Shown here piece by piece: positions 54,728 through 63,900 of a stretch of DNA of 64,000 nucleotides. The position numbers and the translations under genes were made by a program. Within the stretch, counting starts at the first letter, position 1, and every line of letters starts with the position of its first letter. The stretch is taken from NCBI RefSeq assembly GCF_006334915.2, contig NZ_VDMA02000003.1, positions 248,001 to 312,000 of the forward strand. Reading direction: 5' to 3'. Under the pieces are notes generated by a model. That model saw nothing but the letters and a program-made list of their open reading frames with translations. It was not told where the DNA came from and ran no database searches. Source of the DNA: Microbispora catharanthi (GTDB lineage: Bacteria > Actinomycetota > Actinomycetes > Streptosporangiales > Streptosporangiaceae).

Positions 54728-54757
54728 CCTCCCCGTTGGGTAAGCCCGGCGGGGAGG
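54728..54757. terminator. Hairpin between convergent genes
   Basis: An 8-bp stem, CCTCCCCG (54728-54735) with CGGGGAGG (54750-54757), has an inner GGG/CCC pairing and sits between the ends of two convergent genes at 54711 and 54758. A bidirectional terminator is likely. Confidence 0.65.
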
Positions 54758-55198
54758 TCAGAGACCGAGCCTGGCGCTGATGCGATCGAGCTCGCCGAGC
54801 ACGTCCTCCGCCGTCCGGTCGAAGGCCGACTCCGCCTCCCTGACCTGGGCGAGCACGGCCTCCGGGTCGTCCAGGAACCTCGTCTGGTCGCCCTCCTCCC
54901 CGAGTGCCTCGGCCATGGCCCGGTTCATCTGCCGGTACAGGTCGTCGGACGCGGCGCGCATCGTCTCCTTGATCCGTTCGGCCAGCTCGCCCGAGCTCAG
55001 CCGCATCGCCTTGGGATGAAGCTCCAACTCGCTCAGCCCCCGGCTGGAGAACTCCACGCTGACCAGGCCGTCCTCGTCCCTGGCCCGGCCCACGAGCGAG
55101 GAGAGGGCTTTCTGGAGCTGTTCGACGGCCGCGATCCTGGCGTCCGCCCGCTCCCTGAATCGCTCGATGTCGAAGTCGTCGAATCCGCCGCCGGCCAT
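54758..55198 (-). CDS. YbaB/EbfC-like protein
   Basis: Encodes 146 residues from ATG 55198, with AAGGGG five bases upstream. A short N-terminal helix is followed by DEDGLVSVEFSSRGLSELEL, a YbaB-type beta segment, then a helical part. It is the only minus-strand gene between two plus-strand runs, and faces the 55384 gene across a 185-bp divergent region. Its role may be chaperone-like or nucleic-acid binding. Confidence 0.72.
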   Translation of the reverse strand: MAGGGFDDFDIERFRERADARIAAVEQLQKALSSLVGRARDEDGLVSVEFSSRGLSELELHPKAMRLSSGELAERIKETMRAASDDLYRQMNRAMAEALGEEGDQTRFLDDPEAVLAQVREAESAFDRTAEDVLGELDRISARLGL

Positions 55199-55383
55199 TT
55201 GAGCCCCTTTTCCCCGCGATTTCCGGAACACCGGCAAGTTAACGCATTCAAGGCAGGCGTACGGGGTCTACAGGCTCACCCGTTACATGTCAGTGAACAT
55301 CCGCCTAATTTCCGCTTTCTACCTGCGGAAACGTCACCCCGGCGCGTGGCAGGGGCGCGGAGCCCGGTGATAGGGAAGATCAC

Positions 55384-56106
55384 GTGTCATACGGTGAACC
55401 CTCGCCAAGCCGGTCACCGGCGGTCTCCGCGACGGCGTCGCCCACCGGCTCGGTGAGCGCGACGCCGAGCCCGTCGGCCTCCCCGGTGCCGTCGGCCTCG
55501 ACCGCCCCGCCGACGTCCGATCCCACCTCCGCGGCACCATCAGCGGGGTCATCCAGCGGAGTGCCCACGGCGACGGCGACACCGACACCGACGTCCCCCG
55601 CTTCCCCGGCTCCGTCCGTGCCCTCGATGGTCAGCCCGTGCCCGCACACCCCGCCCTGCCCGCCGCCCGGCCCCTGCCTGCCGGACTCGCTGCGCGTACG
55701 GCAGACGGGCGCGCCTCGGACCCCGAAGCCGACGACGGCCACGCCCCCCGCCGGCCAGAGCGGTGGCCCGAACGGCGGCTCGTCCGGCCTGCCCGGCTAC
55801 GAGGTGGCCACGGGCTTCATCAGGAAGTTCGCCGGCGCGGTGGGCGGCTCCGCCGACGGCGTCCGGCGGCTGAGGGACGCCACGCCCCGCTTCCAGGGCT
55901 GGAACCTCGCTCCGCTCGCCGGGGTCCCCATCGTCGGGCTCACCTACGTCCACCGGTTCAACTCCGTCTCCGAAACCTGGTCGAACGCCGCCGGCGTCCT
56001 CGGCGACGCCCTGCACAGGGACGGCGAGACCCTGGTCAGGGCCGCGGACAACTACGTCGCGGCGGAGAAGGCCGGCAAGGCGGCCATTCAGAAGACGCGC
56101 GTCTGA
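55384..56106 (+). CDS. WXG100-like C-terminal domain behind a Ser/Pro/Thr-rich region
   Basis: Encodes 240 residues from GTG 55384. Residues 1-85 are almost wholly Ser/Pro/Thr/Ala, then a Cys/Pro cluster (SPCPHTPPCPPPGPC, near 87-101), then Gly-rich spacer, and a helical C-terminal half of about 110 residues (near 130-240) that ends with AADNYVAAEKAGKAA, a pattern common at the end of ESX-type helices. The order is the reverse of the usual WXG-first layout. No signal peptide. Export by T7SS is inferred. Confidence 0.7.
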   Translation: MSYGEPSPSRSPAVSATASPTGSVSATPSPSASPVPSASTAPPTSDPTSAAPSAGSSSGVPTATATPTPTSPASPAPSVPSMVSPCPHTPPCPPPGPCLPDSLRVRQTGAPRTPKPTTATPPAGQSGGPNGGSSGLPGYEVATGFIRKFAGAVGGSADGVRRLRDATPRFQGWNLAPLAGVPIVGLTYVHRFNSVSETWSNAAGVLGDALHRDGETLVRAADNYVAAEKAGKAAIQKTRV

Positions 56107-56116
56107 GAGGATCCGC

Positions 56117-56998
56117 ATGTCGACCCCGCCCAGCGAGCCGGGCAAGCTGTTCGTTCCCGGCCGGCCCACCTCGGGCCCCAAGGAGCTCTACATCACGGAC
56201 TCGAGCGGCAACGTCCAGCGAGCCGTTTCCGTGGCACCGGCCGAGACGGCCGACACGGCCGCCGCCTCGGCCGCGACCCGTACCGATCCCGGCTTCTTCA
56301 AGAACCTGGTCAAGGGGTTGAACCCGCTGCGGCAGCAGACGCGCACCGCGGCGGCCATGTCCGGGCTGGGAGTCGCGGCCCTCGCCCTGGACGTGGCGGC
56401 CACGCTCAACCTCGGCAACCCCTTCCTCTTCTACGACCGGCGGGAGCTCTGGAAGGAGATGGGAGGCCGGCTGGAGAGCGGCAGGTCCGACATCTGGTTC
56501 TCCTACTTCCAGGACGTCAGCCCCAACTGGAAGGGGCACGCGGCGGACCTGCTCGGGCGGCGGGTCCGCTTCAACACCACGGTCCTGTACGAGAAGCTCC
56601 ACGGGGTCACCGGCGAGATGAGCAGCGCGATGCACAGCCAGTTCAAGGAGGTCCTGGAGTACGACCTGTCGGTGTTCGGCCTCTACGCGGCCACGGCGCC
56701 GATCCTCCGTACGCTGGCGGCGATGAGCGCGCACCCGGCCGGGCGGGTCGCGCTGATATCGCAGGTGGGCGTGTTCGCCAGCGCGCTGGGCAACCTCGTC
56801 AAGCAGTTCGCCGACATCTACATGGCCTCAGAGGGCGACCTCAACAAGGCGGAGCAGAAGCTCAACGACCTGCAGGCCGCCTTCTTCGAGGGGGGCGACC
56901 CGGCGCGGGGTCGCCGCGACCTCACGCTCACCCCCGCCGTGGCGGACCGCGCACACGTCCTCGACTACTGGCAGCCGGCGAGCAAGGACCCCGAATGA
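56117..56998 (+). CDS. WXG100-like protein with central hydrophobic segments
   Basis: Encodes 293 residues. A W-K-G turn occurs at SPNWKGHAAD (residues about 139-146) between long helices; hydrophobic segments lie near 80-97 (SGLGVAALALDVAATLNLG) and near 190-235. The start ATG follows GAGAGG. Its stop overlaps the next gene (ATGA), so it is coupled to the two YbaB-like genes. It may be an exported partner of the 55384 product; function unknown. Confidence 0.72.
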   Translation: MSTPPSEPGKLFVPGRPTSGPKELYITDSSGNVQRAVSVAPAETADTAAASAATRTDPGFFKNLVKGLNPLRQQTRTAAAMSGLGVAALALDVAATLNLGNPFLFYDRRELWKEMGGRLESGRSDIWFSYFQDVSPNWKGHAADLLGRRVRFNTTVLYEKLHGVTGEMSSAMHSQFKEVLEYDLSVFGLYAATAPILRTLAAMSAHPAGRVALISQVGVFASALGNLVKQFADIYMASEGDLNKAEQKLNDLQAAFFEGGDPARGRRDLTLTPAVADRAHVLDYWQPASKDPE

Positions 56999-57372
56999 AG
57001 AACACGGCCGCGTTCCACGAGGGCAGGGAAGGCGACGTCGCCGGCCTGGTGCGGGAGGTCCAGGGCCGTGTCGGCGCGCTCGCCGACCTGCTCCACGGGC
57101 TGAACGAGGAGGTGGTCGAGGGGACCGACGCCACGGGCGCCGTGGTGGCCCGGGTGTCCGGAGCGGGCCTCCTGCTCGGGCTGACCATCGACCCGCGGGC
57201 GATGCGCGACCTCGACCACGTCGCGATGTCCGCCGCGATCCAGGGCGCGATCGGCGCCGCACGGAGCGAGACGGGCGAGCGGCTGGCGAGGGCCATGGAG
57301 GAGTTCGCCGAATCGCCCGCGCCCGGCGACCCGCTCGCCCCGTACGTCCAGGCCCTGCTGCGGGAGGAGTGA
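56995..57372 (+). CDS. YbaB-like small protein
   Basis: Encodes 125 residues with an ATG overlapping the previous stop (ATGA). GAVVARVSGAGLLLGLTIDP followed by a helix with AMSAAIQGAIGAARSE fits the YbaB/EbfC layout of a beta-sheet followed by a C-terminal helix. It overlaps the next YbaB-like gene by 4 nt, so the two are made together and may form a heterodimer. Confidence 0.72.
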   Translation: MKNTAAFHEGREGDVAGLVREVQGRVGALADLLHGLNEEVVEGTDATGAVVARVSGAGLLLGLTIDPRAMRDLDHVAMSAAIQGAIGAARSETGERLARAMEEFAESPAPGDPLAPYVQALLREE

Positions 57373-57761
57373 CCGTGGACGAGATGCGCGAGCTCCGGGC
57401 GCGCATGGAGCGGCTGACGGCCGCGGCCGCCTGGATGGACGAGCTCGCGACCGAGTGGAGCACGCGGGAGTACACCGGCGGGGCCGACGAGGGCCGGATC
57501 ACGGCGACCGTCGACGCCGTCGGCACGCTTCGCGCCGTCGGCATCCACCCGCTCAGCATGCGCAGGCTCGACAGCCGCGCGCTCGCCGAGGCCGTCCTGA
57601 AGGCCGTACGGCGGGCCGAGGCGGCCGCGGAGGCGGCGAAGGAGGAGATGCTGCGCGGCGGGCTGGAGGCCGCGGGGGTGCCGCATGTGGCCGCCCTCCT
57701 CGGCGACGCCCGCCGCACGTTCGACGAGCGGGCGTCGCCCGAAGGCGCCGATCAGCTCTGA
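57369..57761 (+). CDS. YbaB-like small protein
   Basis: Encodes 130 residues from GTG 57369 (GTGA overlap). RITATVDAVGTLRAVGIHPL then RALAEAVLKAVRRAEAAAEA repeats the same beta-then-helix plan as the preceding protein. As a tandem pair behind a WXG-like gene they resemble the YbaB-WXG couple at 44641-44644. The role as partner or chaperone for the WXG-like proteins is inference. Confidence 0.7.
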   Translation: MTVDEMRELRARMERLTAAAAWMDELATEWSTREYTGGADEGRITATVDAVGTLRAVGIHPLSMRRLDSRALAEAVLKAVRRAEAAAEAAKEEMLRGGLEAAGVPHVAALLGDARRTFDERASPEGADQL

Positions 57762-57838
57762 CCGGGAACCCCGCCCCTCCTCGGCGACCCCTCACGCGTG
57801 GACCCACTTCGAGGGCCTCCTGATGCTCAATTTTCTGA

Positions 57839-57858
57839 ATAGTCATATTCTTGACTAT
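57839..57858 (+). promoter_or_regulatory. Candidate PadR operator
   Basis: A 20-bp inverted repeat, ATAGTCA-N6-TGACTAT, lies 24 bp before the PadR start codon in an AT-rich pocket of otherwise GC-rich DNA. Autorepression by the adjacent PadR regulator is likely. Confidence 0.65.
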
Positions 57859-57881
57859 GAAAGAGCGGAGGGAGCGGTTCC

Positions 57882-58523
57882 ATGGCCTTACGGCACGCCG
57901 TCCTCGCGGCGCTGCTCGACGGGGAGCTCAGCGGCTACCAGCTGGCCAAGGCGTTCGACGTCGGTGTGGCGAACTTCTGGCACGCCCTTCCCCAGCAGCT
58001 GTACGCCGAGCTGGCCAGGCTGGAGAGGGAGGGGCTGGTCGCGGGGCGGCAGGTGGTCCAGGAGACCCGGCCCACCAAGCGCCTCTTCCACGTCACGGAC
58101 GCCGGGCTCACCGAGCTGGAGCGGTTCGCGGCGGCCGCGTCGAAGCCGTCGTTCATCCGCGACGACCTGCTCGTCAAGGTGCAGGCGGCCGACCACGTCG
58201 ACGCCGGGCCGCTGATCCGGCAGGTCGAGGAGAGGGCCGCCATGGCCGAGGCCAAGATCGATCTGTTCCGGCGGATCCTGCGGAAGATGCGCGGCGACCT
58301 GGGCGAGGAGGAGTTCCTCCGCACGGGCGGGCGCGTGGGGCCATACCTGACCTGCCTGCGCGGTCTGGCCTTCGAGGAGGGCAACCGCGACTGGTGCCTG
58401 CGGACCGCGGCGATCCTGCGGGAAAGGAGCGCGGCCGGGCCGGGCGCAGGAACCGCGGCCGTGACACGAGAGGGGACCACGCGGGCCCCCCGAAGCCCGG
58501 AGGTGGCCCATGCCGAGCGGTGA
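57882..58523 (+). CDS. PadR family transcriptional regulator
   Basis: Encodes 213 residues, starting MALRHAVLAALLDGELSGYQ, the PadR winged-helix opening. The recognition region is FWHALPQQLYAELARLEREG (near residues 31-50), and the wing follows (RPTKRLFHVTDAG near 62-74). The C-terminal part is the helical PadR dimerisation region, extended by a Gly/Ala/Thr-rich tail of about 35 residues. It overlaps the GDSL hydrolase gene by 14 bp, so the two are coupled. It probably represses this pair through the inverted repeat at 57839-57858. Confidence 0.92.
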   Translation: MALRHAVLAALLDGELSGYQLAKAFDVGVANFWHALPQQLYAELARLEREGLVAGRQVVQETRPTKRLFHVTDAGLTELERFAAAASKPSFIRDDLLVKVQAADHVDAGPLIRQVEERAAMAEAKIDLFRRILRKMRGDLGEEEFLRTGGRVGPYLTCLRGLAFEEGNRDWCLRTAAILRERSAAGPGAGTAAVTREGTTRAPRSPEVAHAER

Positions 58524-59289
58524 GCGCCTGCGTTACGTCGCCCTCGGCGACAGCCAGACCGAAGGGCTCGGCGACGGCGACCCCGCCCACCCGCGAGGCT
58601 GGGCCGACCGGCTCGCCGAGCGGCTCACGACCGTGGACCCGGAGGTCACGTACGCCAACCTGGCGGTGCGCGGGCGGCTCGCCGGGGAGGTGCGAGACGA
58701 GCAGCTCGCGCCGGCCCTGGCCCTGCGCCCCCATCTGGTCACGGTCGTCGCCGGCGTCAACGACCTGATCAGGCCCCGCTTCGACGCCGCCGAGGTGGCC
58801 GGGCACCTGGAGGCGATGTTCGCGGGTCTCACGGCCGCAGGGGCCCGCGTCGCGACCCTCACGTTCCCGGACGTCGGGAAGATCGCGCCGATCGCCCGGC
58901 CGCTCCGGTCGCGGGTGTTCGAACTCAACGACCGCATCCGGGCGGCGGCGGCACGGCATGGGGTCGTGGTCGCCGAGACGGCGCCCCACGCCGTCTGCAC
59001 CGACCCCCGGCTGTGGAGCGCCGACCGGCTGCATGCGAGTCCGCTCGGCCACGAGCGCATCGCCGCGGCCGTGGCCCACGCGCTCGGCCTGCCCGGCAGC
59101 GACGACGGCTGGACGCTGCCCCTGCATCCCCCGGTGGATCCGGCCGGGTGGCGGATTCTGGGCGCCGAGTTGCGCTGGGCGGGCACGTTCCTCGGCCCGT
59201 GGCTGGTGCGGCGCCTCCTCGGCAGGTCGTCCGGCGACGGTCGTACCGCCAAGCGCCCCGCGCTGCTGCCCGTGCGGCCGGCCGCGTGA
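58510..59289 (+). CDS. SGNH/GDSL family hydrolase
   Basis: Encodes 259 residues. All SGNH blocks are visible: I, ALGDSQTEG with the catalytic Ser near residue 15; II, NLAVRG near 50; III, VVAGVNDL near 80 (Asn); and V, SADRLHASPLGH near 171-182 with the catalytic Asp and His. The Ser lies in GDSQ, a usual variant. No signal peptide, so it probably acts in the cytoplasm on esters of lipids or small molecules. The start overlaps the PadR gene by 14 bp. Confidence 0.92.
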   Translation: MPSGERLRYVALGDSQTEGLGDGDPAHPRGWADRLAERLTTVDPEVTYANLAVRGRLAGEVRDEQLAPALALRPHLVTVVAGVNDLIRPRFDAAEVAGHLEAMFAGLTAAGARVATLTFPDVGKIAPIARPLRSRVFELNDRIRAAAARHGVVVAETAPHAVCTDPRLWSADRLHASPLGHERIAAAVAHALGLPGSDDGWTLPLHPPVDPAGWRILGAELRWAGTFLGPWLVRRLLGRSSGDGRTAKRPALLPVRPAA

Positions 59290-59352
59290 CCTCCGGCGGG
59301 AGGCCACCGGCGACCAGCGCGTTCGGGAGATGCCGTCATGCGATCCGAGGGG

Positions 59353-60831
59353 TCAGCCGGACAGGCCGCGCACCCAGGCGTACAGGTCGAGCACGCCCAG
59401 CGTGAGCGGGATCAGCGCGACGATCAGCAGCGCGTCGAGGATGTCGGCCGCCCGCCCCCAGAACGGCGAGGGCCTGCCCGTGGGCAGCCAGAGACCGAGA
59501 CCGAGCACGAGCAGGGCCGTCCACAGCACCCCGATCGTCACGGCCACCTCGACGACGGCGTCGGCGCCCGTGCCCAGCGCGAACGCCAGGGCGGCGGCCC
59601 CGGCCACGGCGGCGAGGACCATCCACAGCCGCTGGGCGACCCCCGCGAAGACCCTCGCCCGCATGGCCAGCGCCAGCGCCAGCGTCGCCGCCGTCACGCG
59701 GGCGACCCAGCCGCCGTGCTGGACGAGCAGCAGCTCCCCCGCGACACCGGCGAGCGCGATCGCGATGACCATGCCGGTGGCGTACCGGTGGGCCTGCGCG
59801 GTCCGCTGGAGCACCAGCGGGCCGTCGATCCGCTGGTTGTCGCCGCGCAGCTCCTCGGCGCTGGTGGGCAGCGGCGGCAGCGGCACCCTGGCCATCCGGA
59901 ACGACAGCGTGGGGATGAGCGGGCTCAGCGCCAGCAGTGCCGTCGCGACCACGGCCGCCGCCCCGGCGCCCGATCCCCCGAACACCATCACGCACCCGGC
60001 TCCGACGGCCCCGGCGACGGACGCGACCGCGACGCCGAGGAAGCCCGCCACGCCGTCGGCGATCAGCACGCCGCCCACGGTCGCCACCAGCGCGGTGTAC
60101 GCGAGCCCGGCCAGCAGGTTGGGCGCCCCGAGGACCAGCACGGCGCCCGACGCGCCGGGCGTGAACAGCCCGGCGAGGAAGCCGTGCGGCAGGGCCGCGT
60201 AGCCGACGAGGGCGCCGGCGGTGGGCCGGCCGACGGCCCTGGACACCACGGCCCCCGCGGCGAGGAGCAGCACCGCGACGGCTCCGGCCACTCCGGCGGT
60301 GAGCCGCGGCGGGGCCGCCGCCAGCGCGAGGACGACGGCGCCGAGCGCGAGCAGCCCGGCGGCCACGCCCATGCCGAGCAGCCTCGTGTGCCGCGGCTCC
60401 CACCTGCCGCCGCCTTCCTTGGTCCCGGTGGCGACGACGTCGGCCACGTCGTCGTACACCGCGGGCGGCAGCACCGCGTCGCGCGGGCGCAGGTAGAGGA
60501 CCTCTCCGTCCAGGACGCCCAGCGCGCCCAGGCTCTGGCCGAGGTCGAGCGGCGGGCCGCCGAGGCGCTGGAGCACCCAGCCGGGGGCCGCGGCCGCGTC
60601 GCCTCCCGCCTCGCCGACCGCCCGGAGCAGTCCGGGCATGACGTGCGGCAACGGGATGTCCGACGGCAGCGCGAGGTCCGCCTTCCTGCGCGGGGCGACC
60701 ACGGTGACGTGGCACAGGGGCGGCAGCGGCACGGTCGCCTGTGGCAACGCGCCCTGCTGAACCGGGCCATGTTGAACCATGCCCTGCTGGACGACACCCT
60801 GCTGGATGTGAAGGGGGGCCGGCGATGACAC
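59353..60831 (-). CDS. eccD: Type VII secretion membrane protein EccD
   Basis: Encodes 492 residues. GTG 60831 is chosen because GAGAGGA lies eight bases upstream; an in-frame ATG at 60882 would add 17. Residues about 15-45 hold repeats of the V-Q-Q-G type. A ubiquitin-like domain spans about 45-115 (CHVTVVAPRRKADLALPSD). The remaining sequence carries about 11 membrane segments, as in EccD. In ESX systems EccD dimers form the membrane core around EccC and EccB. Its gene diverges from EccC with about 70 bp between starts. Confidence 0.9.
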   Translation of the reverse strand: MSSPAPLHIQQGVVQQGMVQHGPVQQGALPQATVPLPPLCHVTVVAPRRKADLALPSDIPLPHVMPGLLRAVGEAGGDAAAAPGWVLQRLGGPPLDLGQSLGALGVLDGEVLYLRPRDAVLPPAVYDDVADVVATGTKEGGGRWEPRHTRLLGMGVAAGLLALGAVVLALAAAPPRLTAGVAGAVAVLLLAAGAVVSRAVGRPTAGALVGYAALPHGFLAGLFTPGASGAVLVLGAPNLLAGLAYTALVATVGGVLIADGVAGFLGVAVASVAGAVGAGCVMVFGGSGAGAAAVVATALLALSPLIPTLSFRMARVPLPPLPTSAEELRGDNQRIDGPLVLQRTAQAHRYATGMVIAIALAGVAGELLLVQHGGWVARVTAATLALALAMRARVFAGVAQRLWMVLAAVAGAAALAFALGTGADAVVEVAVTIGVLWTALLVLGLGLWLPTGRPSPFWGRAADILDALLIVALIPLTLGVLDLYAWVRGLSG

Positions 60832-60904
60832 AGCGGGAATCCTCTCCCGAAGATCTCTCTGACAGCCCGAAAATATCGGCAAACCTGGTAGAAAAGTCAG
60901 TCAG

Positions 60905-63900
60905 ATGAGCATTGTCGTGGTCTCGCGTCCCGAACGCCGCCCGGGCCCCAAACCACCCCGTGGCGAGATCCTCCTGGAATCCCCACCGGAGATTCCCGAG
61001 GTCCAGCCGCAGGGTCTGATGTCCATGCTCACGTACGTGCCGATGCTGGCCGGCGGCGCCGCGATGGCGCTGATGTTCACGGCGGGCGGCACCGGCAACC
61101 CCCTCATGTACGTGGCCAGCGGGCTGTTCGCCGTCTCCATGGTCGGCATGAGCGTCGGCCAGCTCGGACGCAACGCCGGCGAGCGCAGGAACCGGCTCAA
61201 CGGGCTGCGCCGCGACTACTTCCGCTACCTGGGCCAGATCCGCAGGAAGGTCCGCAGGGCCGCCGTGCAGCAGCGGGAGGCGCTGGAGTGGAGCGGGCCG
61301 CCGCCCGACTCGCTGTGGTGGATCGCGATGGGGCCGCGCCTGTGGGAGCGCAGGCCGCGCGACGACGACTTCGCGACCGTACGGCTCGGCACCGGCGTGC
61401 AGAAGCTGGCCATCCAGCTCGTCCCGCCGGACACCAAGCCGGTGGAGGACCTCGACGCCCTGTCGGCCGGGGCGCTGCGCCGGTTCGTCCGGGCGCACGC
61501 CACGGTGTCGGAGCTGCCCGTCGCGGTCGCCCTGCACTCCTTCGCCCGCATCCACCTCACCGGCGACCCCACCGCGATGCGCGAGCTGGTTCGGGCCGTG
61601 ATCGCGCAGCTCGTCGTCTTCCACTCCCCCGACGACATGCGGATCATGATCTGCGCGAGCAAGGAGTGGATGCCCCACTGGGAGTGGGTGAAGTGGCTGC
61701 CGCACGCCCTGCACCCCGAGCAGGCCGACGCCGCGGGCCAGGTCAGGCTCATGGCGGAGAACCTCGCCCACCTCGACGCGCTGGTCGGGGAGGAGCTCAG
61801 GGAGCGGGCCAGGTTCCGGCCCGGCGCCTCCGCCGAGGCCCTGCCGTACCACGTGGTGATCGTGGACGGCGGGCACGTGCCGCACGACAGCCAGCTCGGC
61901 TCCGACGCCATCCAGGGCGTGACCGTGATCGACCTGTCCGGCGTGACCGGGCCGGCCCCCGAGGCGATCACGCTGCGGCTGGACGTCCAGCCCGACGGCT
62001 TCCACATGGTCAAGATCGACCACGCGGGACGGCGGTCGAGCAACCGGCTCGGCGACCCCGACAGCCTCGGCTATGCCCAGGCGGAGGGGCTGGCCCGGCA
62101 GCTCGCGCCGCTGCGCGCCTCCGCCGGCGCCCAGGGCGAGGCGCAGGACGTGCTCGGCGTCAACACCTCGCTCACCGACCTGCTCGGCGTGGGCGACCCC
62201 GTCCATCTCGATCCCGCGGTGATCTGGCAGCCCCGCGCCGGACGCAACCGGCTGCGGGTGCCGATCGGCCTGGGCGCGGACGGACGGGTGGTCGAGCTCG
62301 ACATCAAGGAGTCGGCGCAGGGCGGCATGGGGCCGCACGGCCTGGTCATCGGGGCGACCGGCTCCGGCAAGAGCGAGCTGCTGCGCACGCTGGTGCTCGG
62401 TCTGGCCATCACGCACTCCTCCGAGATCCTGAACTTCGTGCTGGTCGACTTCAAGGGCGGCGCGACGTTCCTCGGCCTGGAGTCCCTCTCCCACGTGTCG
62501 GCGGTCATCACCAACCTGGAGGACGAGCTGCCGCTCGTCGACCGCATGCACGACGCGCTGCACGGCGAGATGGTGCGCCGCCAGGAGCTGCTGCGCGCCG
62601 CGGGCAACTACGCCTCGCTGCGCGACTACGAGCGGGCCAGGGAGCAGGGCGCGGATCTCAAGCCGATGCCGACCCTGTTCGTCGTGATCGACGAGTTCAG
62701 CGAGCTGCTCACCGCCAAGCCCGAGTTCATCGACCTGTTCGTGATGATCGGACGGCTCGGCCGCTCGCTCGGCGTGCACCTCCTGCTGGCCTCCCAGCGC
62801 CTGGAGGAGGGCCGGCTGCGGGGTCTCGACACCCACCTGTCGTACCGGATCGGCCTGCGCACGTTCTCGGCCATGGAGAGCCGGGTCGTGCTCGGCGTCG
62901 CCGACGCCTACGAGCTGCCGCCCGCGCCGGGCAACGGCTACCTGAAGTACGACACCACGGGGATGACCCGGTTCAAGGCGGCCTACGTGTCCGGCCCCCA
63001 CCACGCCGACCCCGCGCGGTCCGCGCCCGGCGAGGCCGGGCGCCCGGTGCGCGACGTGGTGGAGTACGGCACCGCCTTCGCGCCCGTGGAGGTGACCGAG
63101 ACGCCCAGGGAGCTGGCGCCCGCGGAGGAGCCCGGCGGCTCGCGGCACAGCCTGCTCGACGTCGTGGTCGGCCGGCTCACCGGCCACGGCCCGCCGGCGC
63201 ACCGGATCTGGCTGCCCCCGCTGGCCGAGCCGCCGACGCTGGCCCACCTGCTGCCGCCGCTGTCCGTCACCCCCGAACTCGGCCTCACCACCGCGAGCTG
63301 GGGCGGCCGGGGGATGCTCCACGCGATCGTCGGCATCGTCGACCGGCCGTTCGAGCAGCGCCGCGACCCCTTCTGGCTGGACCTGTCGGGAGGCGCGGGC
63401 CACGTCGGCGTCGCGGGCGGCACGCAGAGCGGCAAGAGCACGGTGCTGCGGACGCTGATCACGAGCATGGCCCTGATGCACACGCCGCGCGAGGTGCAGT
63501 TCTACTGCCTGGACTTCGGCGGCGGCTCCCTGGCCTCGCTGGAGGCGCTGCCGCACGTGGGCGGCGTCGCGAGCCGCCTCGACGCCGACCGCGTCCGCCG
63601 TACGGTCGCCGAGATCTCCACGATCCTCGAGCGGCGTGAGGCGGACTTCGCCGAGCACGGCATCGAGTCCGTCGCGGCCTACCGGCGGATGCGGGCCGAG
63701 TCCGGCCGCGACGGCGACGGCTGGGGCGACGTGTTCCTGGTGGTGGACGGCTGGCTGACGCTCAGGCAGGAGTTCGAGTCGCTCGAACCCGTCGTCACCG
63801 ACATCGCCGCCCGTGGCCTCGGATACGGCATCCACGTGGTGGCGGCCACCAACAAGTGGTCGGAGTTCCGGGCGAGCATCCGCGACCTGTTCGGCACCAG

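Noticed and set aside
59336-63835. 1499-residue minus-strand frame opposite EccC
   Set aside because: No domain; EccC motifs (GATGSGKS, FKGG) are on the plus strand, and EccD occupies the minus strand at 59353-60831 in another frame.
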